This document shows positions 14,501-25,857 of a stretch of DNA of 64,000 nt, piece after piece. The stretch is from Cunninghamia lanceolata (taxonomy: Eukaryota; Streptophyta; Pinopsida; Cupressales; Cupressaceae), in NCBI GenBank assembly GCA_027924645.1, contig BSBN01000140.1, positions 10,856,501 to 10,920,500 of the forward strand. The letters run 5' to 3'. Under the pieces are notes generated by a model, which saw nothing but the letters and a program-made list of their open reading frames with translations, ran no database searches and was not told the DNA's origin. Position numbers and translations under genes: made by a program. The first letter of the stretch is position 1. Every line of letters begins with the position of its first letter.

Positions 14501-16507
14501 AAAGGGCCAGAATTGGCCCAAAATCAACTAGAAGAGGTCAAATCTTAGTGAGGAACAACTTACCTCACATTTTCCTTAGAAAAATGACCCATATTCAGAC
14601 TTCTTTTGCCTTCCAAACCCTACAGGCATGGTGGCGACCAAGTTCAAACAGCAAGAATAAAATGCAAATGAAATGCTTTTTAGGTTTTTCCTCTTCAAGG
14701 GGGTCGAATAGACCTAGTTTCATTTTTGTCCTTTTTAACTTTTGTTTGCAAACCATTTCTATCCCTTGGTGGCCCGTGGTAAATACTTTTGGAAGTCTTA
14801 AGACCTAGGAATCACATACACATGGGACCATGAGTTTTTCTACCTTTTTGTTTCTTTTTCAAAGATAGGTCAAATGCATTAGGAGAAACACAAGGCTGGA
14901 TGTTATATCTCCAAGACATGTCATAGTATGACTACATGGTGGATGAAGTGGAAGCTAAGGCATGGTGGTGTGTTTTGGGAGATATAAGGTGATAAAGGGT
15001 AAGTGGTGAATGAACAACATTTGATGGGAGTCATAAGGGTCATTCTTAAAATATATTTCCTTGAACCTCGCATCATGTTGATAGAAATGTATGCGAAAAT
15101 GGAAATGGCTAGGAGTTGTGAGAACGTTTTGTTATGATGCTATGAGATGTGAGATATGGTACAGATGTGCAGAGTCATGTCATTTTTCCTAGGAGCTATG
15201 GATGTTTTGTATGTCATTTTTTGCATAATCTAGAGATAGATTAAACATTGTAAACGAATGATAAAGTAATGAAGTATGACTTACTTTATCATTTGTAATA
15301 AAAGTGAAAAGAGCCAACGTTAGGCAGATTTATCACAAATGACAAAGTAAGTCTTGTTGATTACTTTGTCGTCCTTTCACGACATTTAATTGACCGTAAA
15401 TCATGCAAAATCAGGGAATTAAATGTTATGTATTAAATGCCATTTTTCTACATAGGTTTGTATAAATTTTGGATTGTAAAACATTAACTAAGGTGATGTA
15501 ATTATAAATCACTTAGTCAAATGTTAATTAAATACAAAAAATGTTGATTTATGTCATGTATTGGGAAAATATCAGACATTTATGATGCTACAGGGTGGAG
15601 TTGACAAACAGGGGCAGGAGTTATGGAACAAAAAAAGATCATTTAAAGGCATTCAAAGACATTTTTAGGTGCCTTTATGATACTTGATGGCGTGCCTTGA
15701 CCATTTTTGCATTGAGAACCCATTTTGGAGAACTTTAGATAGATATTTTGGGGATATTTATGACATCCATGAAAATGGAGAGGGCTCATGTTTATCTTAT
15801 GGCAGCTGTTTGGGAAGTATATAGTCTTCTCCCTTGTTCATTATTCATTAGTTCTTGCTATTCACTACTCTGTACATTATAATTTTCTGAGTTCTTTTGC
15901 AGAAGTGAACAGTCTTGTAACCCATTTTCAAAGATATTCAGCATTACAACACCCTTTTTAGTAGTAATAAGCAATTTATACCTTCCCATTTCTTCTGATA
16001 TTGTGTGTCCTCAGTGTTAGTGCAGATCTTTGTGATGTTCTTTGTCCTTGGATCTATATTTCATGTTGGTGCCTTTATGCAGGGATACATATTTTTGCAG
16101 GTTGTGAGATGTGCAAGGAATAACAATTAGTTTTTAGTAGTGAGAAAACCTCTTTCTCCTTTGTAGAATTATTGTTATTTAGCCTCCTTACAAAGTAATG
16201 ATGCAAGGATTATGATTTGTTGGGTTGTGTAAGGGAGCCTTATTATTACTGGTTCTGTAGTGTGTCAGTTCTATGTAGTCTCTGATGATCTTTTGGTGCA
16301 TCACCATAGACGGTAGGTTTCATTTTTATGCAATCCTTCTTATCCTTTTCTCTGCAAAGACTTTAGTACAAGAAATATAGGTGGAGTATCAATAGGAAGC
16401 TGACCTTCTCTGGAGGTTCTTTCCAACACAGGTGACCCACAAATCTAGAAAGATTCCATGTTTCTCTAGATTGCCAAGTAGCAAGGGTGCAAATCTAAGA
16501 GACAACA
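11533..16507 (+). repeat. 3' LTR of element A (4975 bp)
   Basis: Direct repeat of 2950-8719 starting TGTTACC at 11533 and ending GACAACA at 16507. At 14387/14388 it lacks the 787-bp segment present at 5804-6590 of the 5' LTR. Its last three bases became part of the acaac target of the solo LTR that follows. Confidence 0.85.
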
Positions 16508-16509
16508 AC
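16505..16509. repeat. Target site duplication of the solo LTR, left copy (acaac)
   Basis: acaac here matches acaac at 18164-18168, directly flanking the TGAT...ATCA element. Confidence 0.7.
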
Positions 16510-16767
16510 TGATAAGACCATAAAGTGTCTCATCTTTAGTCAAATAAAAGCAAATATTTTCTCTTCATTAAATCAGTTTTTGAAGTGCACTTGAGTATGG
16601 ATTTGAAGATTTGTAGCTAAATATCAAATAAACTTGTCTAAATGCAACGAACAATGCCATGCATGAGTTTATCTTGATATTACATGTTCACCTTGATATC
16701 AACATTTATTTTATCAATAAAGTGAAGAGAAAGTCTATTTTATGTTAAGTTGCAGAGTTTCAGAATT

Positions 16768-16947
16768 ACAGAGCACTGGAGATGGACAGAGCTCCAGAGA
16801 TGCACAGAGCTCTGGAGATGTACAGAGCTCCAGAGATGGACAGAGCTCCAAAGATGCATAGAGCGCCAGAGATGGATAGAGCACCGGAGATGGATAGAGC
16901 TCCAGAGATGTACAGAGCACCGGAGATGCACAGAGCACCAGAGATGC
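16768..16947 (+). repeat. Minisatellite, 10 units of 18 bp
   Basis: Ten consecutive 18-bp units of the type acagagctccagagatgg start at 16768, 16786, 16804, 16822, 16840, 16858, 16876, 16894, 16912 and 16930, with a few substitutions per unit. Because 18 is a multiple of three and the unit lacks stops in several frames, overlapping frames of 80-90 codons stay open on both strands. I take these as a by-product of the repeat and not as genes. Confidence 0.9.
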
Positions 16948-16962
16948 AGAAGTAAAAAATGC

Positions 16963-17310
16963 AGTTTCAGTAAAACTGTAATATCTCTCATTTCTTAACA
17001 AAAATCAAAATTTTAAAATGATCCAGAAAGCTTAAAGAGAGAGAGGAATAGATCTATGAAGGTATTTTGAAGAGATTCATTAAAATTAATAAATGGTTAA
17101 TGATATAAGTTGACTGTTACGGAACGCGAAGACGCAGAACAAAAAAGTCAAGAAAACTAGTTTCAGTAAAACTATGATATCTCTCTTGTTTCTTAACAAA
17201 ATTTAGAATTTCAAAATATCCAGAAAGCTGAAAGTGAGGGGAACAAAACCTAGAAATCATTTGAGGATATCTAGTAAATTAAATGAGCAGTTTATGACAG
17301 AAGTTGACTA
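16963..17310 (+). repeat. Imperfect direct duplication inside the solo LTR
   Basis: The stretch from agtttcagtaaaactgta at 16963 through ccagaaagcttaaag and an aagttgact(g/a)tt motif near 17118 recurs from 17159 to about 17310, with substitutions and small indels. The offset is about 196 bp. It looks like an old tandem duplication within the LTR. Confidence 0.6.
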
Positions 17311-17647
17311 TTCCACAAGCTCTGGAGATGTTCTAGAAATACTTTATGAAGTTGTGAATTCTTCCAATCTACCAACACACACTCTCAGATTTTCTAAAGG
17401 ATTGATTCACTATAATTACTCCTAAATTAATGGATCTAATTATGAGTAATTATTCCATGCAAAGAATACACACTTAGTGTCATTGCATGTCTTTCTAAAA
17501 GACTGCATGTTTTGCCTTGTAATCAACAATTGTATAATTAGTTAACTAAATGAATAAGTTTAGTTAACTAGATAAATTAGTTTAGTTAGCTGCATGAATA
17601 AGTTCTCTACTCTAGAGAGACTCTCAATTAGAATTTAATAACCATAG

Positions 17648-17659
17648 TTATATATAAAG
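17648..17659 (+). promoter_or_regulatory. Candidate TATA box of the solo LTR
   Basis: ttatatataaag lies about 1.14 kb into the 1.65-kb LTR, a normal place for the end of U3. The roughly 500 bp that follow would be R and U5. This supports plus orientation for the solo LTR. Confidence 0.45.
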
Positions 17660-18163
17660 AACTATGGCGTAGAATAAAAAAAAGGGCGAAGTTGTAAAAG
17701 AATTATTTTTGAAGGAAAGAAGAACTTTGTTATTTTACAACAGCATGTAATTTGGATCTTGAAGATTTTTTATAAAGAAAATTGTTCTACCTATTTGTTG
17801 ATTGCTGGAATTGATTAGTCTCTCCGGAGGAAGGAGTAAGGGCCCACTCCAACCAAAGGGCAGGGACTACATTTCTTAGTTTGTTTAGTTGCTTTGCTGC
17901 TATGCAATTTGTTTATTCAAAATTCCTTTAGCTGTTCCTTTATTCTAGAATTAGATCAGCTATTCAAGTTATTACTTTCCTTAAATCAAGTTGTCTTTTT
18001 TAGTATATTTTAAACCCAGTTTGTTTCATGCAATTGTTAAATCCCTTCTGTAGAAAAGACTGCCATGCAAGTTATTCCTTCTCCCTTTTAAATATAGCCA
18101 TGGACAACACCTTGGATTGATATTATTAAAATTAAATGATGAGGACTGCAACGACCCTCATCA

Positions 18164-18168
18164 ACAAC
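18164..18168. repeat. Target site duplication of the solo LTR, right copy (acaac)
   Basis: Identical to 16505-16509. The next bases, acc at 18169-18171, complete the right-hand target duplication of element A. Confidence 0.7.
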
Positions 18169-18171
18169 ACC

Positions 18172-21100
18172 TCTTCTTGAGGATGTATTTGGGAACATAT
18201 CTCTTCATATGTATTTACTAAATCCATTTCACCTCTTTCCCCTCACTCTACCTTGAAACCAATTGCATACTTTTGAATTATGCAATTATTTATGCTGAGA
18301 GCATATTTTGTAGTTTCCAAATATACATGCACCACATTGATGGCACACCCCTTATAGTGTTCACTCCCTATAGCATTAGTATCCATGGTCCTATGTAGAT
18401 GCACTTGCTTAGATTGATCACCCTTATCAAGATTACCTAGCAATGCTAGTCCATGTAATCCCTAATATTGTTTTTATATGTGAGCCACCTACTAACATAA
18501 TGCTAGCCAATTGTGCTCCATTTTTTCTAATTTTTGGTACTTGTGAGTCACCTAGAAATGCATTTTGCTATTTCTGATGATTCAAAGAGGTTTAGTGTGG
18601 TTCATAGCCCTCACAATGTGCTATCCCTAGAACCATACTTGACATCCTTCTAGCAATAAAACATTAGAAATATCTTCTATCTATGTTCTCCTTCTCCTTC
18701 TTGTATGTTTTGTGTATGATTGTTTAGGTTTATGTTTTAAAGTGCACCAGATTATATGATTTCCTAACATTAATGTTTCAACAAAGTAATATTAGATCTC
18801 ATCTTCTTTTGTGTAGATTCTATATATATGTGATTTTGAAATTGCCCTTTGCACATGTTCTTATTACCTTATATTGTGGTCTTAAAGGTTTTTAGTCTAG
18901 GGTCTTGATTCCTCCACTCAAACAACTCCCCACAACCTCTACAATACCCTTTTTGGGTAACTTTTTTGTGTTATTTCCTTTATGTATTTTAGCATAGAAT
19001 ATCACCAATGGTCATAAGCCTACTAGAGTGTGGGCTAAATATAATTGAGAAAATTGCATACCCTTATATTTTTCATGCTATGTTTTTTGCTCATTCTAGT
19101 GTCCGCTCCCCTAGCATGTTATAAGTCCATTTTCGGCCCTACCTGAGCCTTTTCTAACCCACAAAATATTTTATTTTAATTGTTATGTGTATTTTATGTG
19201 AAATTTGGCTTAAATGTCATAATCCTTTGGATATTGCAAGGTATTCTAAGAGTTTAGAAACTAATTTCACTTAGACATTAGAAGTTAGCACATACATCAA
19301 CTTGACATGTTGGCATCCCAATCCTATCTAACACCAAGTGATCAAAATTAAGCATTACTTACCATCTTCCACAACATGCAGGATCTTAGGTAATGCCTTT
19401 GTGACCCTTAAATGACTTTTTTTGACCTACCTTCCCCTTTTCTCCCTCCAAGATACACTTTTTGAATTATCTCTTTCTAATCTTGAAGAACATCTTGCAA
19501 CTTAATTGTTGATTCTAGTATGTTCTCACATTCCTAAGAATTCTTACTAGAATTCTTGGTAATATTTATTGATTTCTATAGTGTGCACAAACTTGTGTTG
19601 TGATTTTCAATCTCATCTAATCATCTTTTGAATTGTTATGCCTTCATAGGGTTTTGTGGAACTACTAGATTTACTAGGCTCTTCCTTCAACTATGTTATT
19701 GGTTGGGTAGTTCTCATCTATGTCTTTGAGATGATTTTGTTCTATTTTTACTCTCTTTTCTTTTGTGCAATCCACTTGTGTTTGTGTATCATTTCTTGGG
19801 TTCCTTCATTTTTTATATCTCTTTCTAGCTCACACTAATTTTATCTAGTTGGAGTAGAATAGTTTTTGTATTCTTATTTCTACCATTGTCACTATTATTA
19901 ATTTCTAGATACACTTAGAACATAAGAGAACACACTTATTTTCCTGATATTTCTTTGTATTGTCTATTTCTAAAGGTTGAAATTTCCTAACATAGAGGAT
20001 TGACTTAAAGACAAGCCCCCAAATAGCCCCAATTTTTTTCTCATTTTCTTGCATCTTATAGGTTTAAGAGACAAGATTTCAATTATATGTTGGTTTTGTC
20101 GATCTTCCCTCTTCATTTTTGTTATTTCACTTAGTTGTTTCAAACATAATAGTAACACCCCTTTAGTTTTATATTATTTTAATCACCTAGTAGTTGCTCA
20201 AAGTTGCCATTGTCCTATATTATGCATGTTGTGTGAAATAATCAATATCTAAATTGAGGTTTTCTATTTTTAACACTTTTTAGACTATAGTGCAATGCAC
20301 AAATGTCTTCATGATGTTCTAGCATCCTAGAAAATGGCTTCCTCGATCTAATACTAGGTTCTTCTCATTTTCCTATTTCCAATTTTTTAACAAAAATATG
20401 TAGATCACTTTCTAGTTTTCAATAATTAGCACTTTTGTAGCATCTATTTCATTTATCGTAAGAAAAAATGTTCATTTTGTTTATTGAAAGCAGTGTTGGG
20501 ATTGTAAAATAATTTTTTTAAGCAATAAAAAAACTAGTATAATCCTAATGTGAATGTAGTGAAAAATTGTTTAGCTAATACATCTTAGCTCAAATGTTAT
20601 TTTTCCTCTTTTACATTTTGGTGAACTGGATGCTCCTTAGCATTTAAACATCTTCTCATTACATTTGATTGTGTGGTCTGAAGCCTCTATTTTTTTATTG
20701 GCTTCACCACTCAATCTTCACATTCTGATAACATCATTTAGTGAAGTTTGAGAAACACTAAAATGGCTCAATCTTGTCCCTCCAATACCCTTATTAGATT
20801 GAGACCTAGTTTTTCTAACTTACCCTGTGACACAACAACAACAAATTTACCTATTATATCATCTCTCTCAACTTTTGTAATAACAAGTCTTCATGATATA
20901 GAGACAAATATTGACCATGACTGGTGCATGAGCACCCGAGCATATATGCAATCCTACATCACCCAAAAAGAATGGTTAATTCAGTTTTATTTTCTTATAA
21001 TTTAGTTGTTGTTTTAGTTGTGTTTTTTAGGTGTGGTAGTGTTGTTGTGGTTGATGGTGAGTCTGCATCACATTCATTTTTGTGTTATTTTTGGTTTAGA

Positions 21101-21626
21101 TTGGTGGATTTTAGTTAAGTTTTGATTTTCGTGACTATTTTGGCTATGCCATTGGACATTTTTTTACCATTGATCATTTGTTAGTTCTATGGGCTCAGTT
21201 GATCATGGTGATGAGTTGTAAACATTTTGAGGGAAATATATCATTGGTTGTTGTTTACTTCCAAGTTGTCATGGAAGAGATGTTGCAACAAGCAATTTAC
21301 AAGGATCCTAGAGTAATTTAATTCTTAGAGAACAAAATTGGAAATTATCTCCCAAATGGCTGATTGCCTAATGTTAAAGGAGGCTCAAATCAATACATTC
21401 TTCTTTGTTTATGTTTCAAGTGTCAACTGTAGCATAGGAGTAGTTTTTCTTAATGTGGAGACTAATCATCATATTGAATTCTATGAAATATACATATTTG
21501 GCTTTTGATTGGATAAACCTCATGATTGGGTGAATGGCATATTTTGGTTTCCACTTATTTGATTTAATTTTCTAGGTCAAAGACCTTTGAATGCAGTTGA
21601 GAAATAGATTAGCTAGCTAAAAATTG
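18172..21626. other. No gene recognised between the solo LTR and element B
   Basis: AT-rich sequence with only short open frames (up to 85 codons) and none with a recognisable domain. A stretch near 19000-19100, containing gggctaaatataattgag, resembles one near 925-950, containing ggggctaaatgttatgg. Both may be remnants of related old repeats, but the match is short. I see nothing else. Confidence 0.55.
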
Positions 21627-21631
21627 AAAGA
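21627..21631. repeat. Target site duplication of element B, left copy (aaaga)
   Basis: aaaga here equals aaaga at 51009-51013, just outside the two ends of element B and 29 kb apart. Confidence 0.8.
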
Positions 21632-24600
21632 TGGCATCACCACATTTCCCATATGGTCACAACACACAACACACGTGTCATGTCCACATTTGACATGTGG
21701 TCATGACACGAAATATTAAAAATATTTCCATGCATCCCTAGAAACCACATCACATGCATCCGCGTGCTTGGTGACATACGCACCAAGGCATAACAAGTCA
21801 TTCAAACATCATGGTAATGCGAATACCCTTTGCAACCCATGCGAGATGAAGCCTACTAAGGGGGTTGTGCAATGTAGATAGCGTGTCAAATTCCCAACTA
21901 GGAACTAACCCTAGATTTAACCTAAATGAAGTGGAGGGATTTCGACAATGTGTGTCAAAATACAATCCCTAAAATGTATAGCATAAAGAGATTAAACAAA
22001 TTTTTCTAAACCATAATAATGTATAAAATAATTAAAGTACTAATTAAATGCATAATTAAAATACTTAAATAATCATGCTAAATCTCAAAAAAATCTGGCA
22101 GCATAACTTCTTATTAGCATTGATAGAAAATAATTTTAAAAGAGTTTCCCTAGCTAAGCCATAACAAGAAATTGATTAAAATATAAATCTACCTAACCTT
22201 AAGTTAACTCAACATCCCCTTCTTGAACAAAACGACAATCGAATAAAATAATTTGTTTTACCCCCAACTCTAATATTAGCCTAGCAATAAAAAAATTCCA
22301 TTCTTTATATTTAATTACAATTCAAGTAATATAAAGGTCTCAATTGAATAAAATTCCCCTAATAATTTTTCCACATCTTTCTATTAAAATAATTAAAAGG
22401 GCCTAGGTTTAAATTAACCCAATTAACTAATAATATCATAGCAATAAAATAGAAACACAATTAAAAATATTCCCAAGAGCAAGTCTAAAAGGCAATAAAT
22501 TATTCCCCCATTATTTAATCTTAAAATAAATGAGTGGAGGTAAAAAAACAAGAATTCACATGCACATAATGAAATTAATTAAAAATATAATTTCCTCTAG
22601 CAACCCTAAATGCCCAAAATAAAATATCATTTTCTTATACAAAGAACCCTAATTCTATTATATTCTATCACTTGGTTTTCTTTCATTTTCCTTCTAACCC
22701 TAATTTCTTTTCATTCTCTCCTCTATTTTCCTTTCTTCTCTCTATTCTACTTGAAGGTTTGAAAAATAGGGTAACCATGGATGAAAACACCGAGGTATAT
22801 ACACTATAAATTGTTTTGTTTATCTCCTCTCTTCATTTTCAAGTAAATTTATTATTATTTTCTTTATTTGAAGAAAAATCTAGAAGACAAATATATATAA
22901 ATAAAATAGTGTTAAAAATGTAGGTTAGGTGCTAACAGGGTTTATCACTGTCAGTGGTGGAGGAGGTAACAGGGAATGAAGGCACAAAGGCACCAAACAA
23001 CTCAAGGCGATGGTGGTGGGGTAGTGGCAGCCCTGACCACTGATGAAGAAATGCAGATGGGAGGTTATACTCTCCCCCCCCCCTAAACTCTAAAAAAACA
23101 CTATTAAGAGCGGTGGCTAAGCTGGCGCCCCTCCTATGCTACTTCAACCACAAAGGCACTGCCGAGATTTAGGGCTCCAATGCCATATTCAATGGTTGTG
23201 ATTTGCTCTTTAATAATATTTGTTTATGTGTTTTTTTATATATATTCATCAGTCCATAAAAAAAATTAATGTGATGTACCCAAAATGCATTATATATATA
23301 AACTATAAGCCATTTCTATTTTTTTGGTTGTGTCTTTTTTTTCTTCTACATACATATTGGCAAAACTAACTTCCTATAAATAGAAAAATCCAAATTCACT
23401 AACTTTCAACAGCAAGCATAGTGACTCATTTTCAAATTTAAGCAGCATAGATTTTGTATCTATAACTAGAAAGCTATACCTTGTATATATATATATGGTT
23501 ATAAAAGAATATATATATATACTTTTGTAACCATGTAGCAACCTATATTTTTCTTTTGAACAACCAAAACCACAAAGCAACAACATATACAATTTGCACC
23601 AACAATAAAGATAGAGAATTAATATCTTATTTCTTGGGGGAGAGCACTGAAATACACAACAACAAAACCCATAAAGCAACAACCATGAACATAGAAATAT
23701 TTCTTATACAACCCAATAAGAGAGTTCATTATGTCATATAGAAATTTTACAATGAGGCTTCTTGGCCATGGCTCTCAAATAGCCATATACCACAAAACAC
23801 AAAAAATATTAAACTCCCTCCAAGCTTCATATGCTCAAACCTACCATAAAAAATAAGGAAAAATCTATCCAATTCCACCAAAATTCTCTCCACCCTACCA
23901 TAGACCCAAAAAGGGGTCACCCCCGATCTTGGAGACCATCCTCACCTGGAGATTCACAACACATACAATGAACAAATACACTCAAAATCAAGAACACCCA
24001 GCCAAGTTTAACACACAACAAAATCCATGGGGAATGGATTTAGGGGGTAGGAGAGTGGACAACTCTCTACTCAAGAGGTGTACTCCTAAAACCCAAAATC
24101 TCATAATGTTCCAAACAAAGCTTGAAGCCTTAAACACCACAAAATAATGAATTACAACTCCAAGGCACTCATGTCTTCTCAATAAAAAGCTCATAGGCAC
24201 TCATGCCATATCAAATAACTCCATACTCCTCTAAATTCTCTCAAACCTATCAAGATCTCACATACATCAAGAGGGTGACCTCGAGGAGGTTCACTCCTCT
24301 CCCACCCCATACATGATGAGCTCTCCAAAAATAGAGAGTCTCATACAAATACCCACATAACAAAAAAAATGCAAACACTCAAAACCACAATCACACAATG
24401 AAATTTAAATACATGGGAAAGGCTTCAAGCCTTGAATCTTAACTATCAAAGCCTAATAATGGAAGAGGTTTGATGTAGAGCCTTCCAACTCCTCCAACTC
24501 TTGCCTCCAAGTCTCCAAATCTAGCTAACTGCCTAAAAAGGAATCATAAAAGAAAATAAGTGAAAATGAAGAACCCTCTCCCTCTCTCAAAGAGGGAGTA

Positions 24601-25847
24601 TTATAGGCTCTTCTCAAGAGCCTTGAGGAATGAGAAGGTGACACATGTCACCTTCTCCTTCCTTCTCACAACCAACTTGCAATCTCCATGGAATGTCAAC
24701 ATGACAAATGTCACTCTCCCATCCCACCAAGCCTCACCCTCTCCATGTGCTCTCACAAATGTGTGAGAGAAAAGGTAGAGAGGAGGAATCTCAAAAGGTG
24801 GACTCTAAGAGGATAAGATATGACACTTGTCATAGTCCTATTCTCCAAAGAAATCCCATTCACTCCAAGATGCTCTCACACATGTGTGAGCATTGGAGAT
24901 GGGTTTCACACACTTGGGAGTCTTAAAGACTACCCAAGTATTCAAGGAAAGGGAACCAAGGCCTTTGAAGGAGGAGTAAGTCATGTTTGAATGCTTGACC
25001 CATCCACCACTTCTTCCAAAATTTGAATTTCGTCACTTTACTTTAGTGTGAGGTTAAAGTGACTAGATAGAGGTTACCTTAGGGTTTAGCATGCTCAAGT
25101 GGACCCTAGACCCTAGGGGTACAACCTAGGATCAAAATTAGCCCAAAATAAATAACTTAGGTAGCATAAAATCAAATAAAAAGGCCATAAAAAACAAAAA
25201 GCACTAAAATGTGCCAAATCAAACACATATTTCACAATACCATAATTTAAATCAATTAAAAGGAGTAGACCTAATCGAAGGGACATCAAAATTTGACATC
25301 ACGAAAAATCATCATGCAATACATAGAAGACCTTAGTCCCTCTTCAGATTAGATTAGTTTACACAGAATTCACATAAGGGTGTGGGATGATCTCCAATTT
25401 TTTGTGGCATGGAAAATCATTTGCACACTTACAAAAACATATTAATAACACATGGATATGATAGCCTAAGTGAAAGAAAGAATACAACACACAATGTCAC
25501 AAAATCATCAAATCCTCAATAATCAATACATAACATCATCGATAAAATTTACTATCTACTGCATTTCTAATCATCAACTGAATATCAGGATTGCATAATA
25601 ATTCATTCTTGAAAACTAACATTTAAATTTCATCAAAATCAAATGATCACATAACATTATAATTTCAAATGAAATCTAACATGTAAACCATAATCAACAT
25701 CATAGTATAGTCTATCTAATCCAATCATAGCATAAGAAATAAATCTTGAAGGTCTGCAAAATGAGATCAATAGTCCCAAAGTCCATATGTCATCAAAATA
25801 TAAATGCAATATAAGCAAAATATAGGAATGAATTAAATAGACTCACA
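21632..25847 (-). repeat. 3' LTR of element B (4216 bp)
   Basis: Matches 30948-33066 plus 48627-51008. It begins tggcatcac (TG kept; the other copy reads tgtcatgcc) and ends ctcaca. It contains a GC-richer stretch at about 22930-23190 and the palindrome cluster at 24606-24892. It lacks about 240 bp present at 32624-32870 of the other copy. Confidence 0.85.
24606..24892. repeat. Cluster of six palindromes in the 3' LTR of element B
   Basis: Inverted repeats follow one another: 24606-24622 (ggctctt, 3-base spacer, aagagcc); 24632-24657 (26 bp, arms gagaaggtgaca and tgtcaccttctc, only the central pair unpaired); 24702-24713 (tgaca/tgtca); 24751-24768 (tctcaca/tgtgaga); 24819-24834 (tatgaca, ct, tgtcata); and 24873-24892 (ctctcacacatgtgtgag core, one arm shortened). 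The same series recurs in the other LTR. The shared TGACA-n-TGTCA and CTCACAC-GTGTGAG cores could be protein-binding sites or RNA hairpins; that role is inference. Confidence 0.6.
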
Positions 25848-25857
25848 TCCTCCCTCC
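25848..25857 (-). other. Polypurine tract of element B
   Basis: On the minus strand the tract GGAGGGAGGA directly precedes the TG that opens the 3' LTR, the standard site for plus-strand priming. It overlaps the end of the decayed polyprotein frame. Confidence 0.7.

Larger units (their letters stand above)
2950..16507 (+). mobile_element. Element A: large LTR retrotransposon without pol, probably non-autonomous
   Basis: Two long direct repeats, 2950-8719 and 11533-16507, start TGTTACC and end GACAACA, giving inverted ends TGTT/AACA as expected of LTRs. A primer-binding-site-like sequence follows the left repeat, which sets the plus orientation. The 2813-bp interior holds no protease, reverse transcriptase, RNase H or integrase motif that I can find, only a decayed frame of unknown product. 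Long LTRs around a pol-less interior fit a large retrotransposon derivative moved by proteins from another element. In a 360-bp stretch compared by eye (4381-4740 against 12965-13324) I count 16 differences, about 4-5%. Superfamily is uncertain; the primer site resembles those of Ty3/gypsy Tat-lineage elements, which is an inference. Confidence 0.8.
16510..18163 (+). mobile_element. Solo LTR (1654 bp) inserted at the 3' edge of element A
   Basis: The segment starts TGATAAGACC and ends CCTCATCA, with inverted ends TGAT/ATCA, and is flanked by identical 5-bp duplications acaac. No PBS, PPT or pol sequence lies inside, and removing it with one acaac restores the end of element A's LTR followed by its flank. 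This is the signature of an LTR left after recombination between the two LTRs of a full element. A TATA box at 17648-17659 suggests the plus strand was transcribed. The parent family is not identifiable from the LTR alone. Confidence 0.75.

Noticed and set aside
16735..17001. Overlapping open frames of 80-90 codons on both strands
   Set aside because: They are produced by the 18-bp minisatellite, which has no stop codons in several frames.
18243..21118. Several open frames of 60-85 codons between the solo LTR and element B
   Set aside because: None shows a domain or a good start context, and their lengths fit chance in AT-rich DNA.
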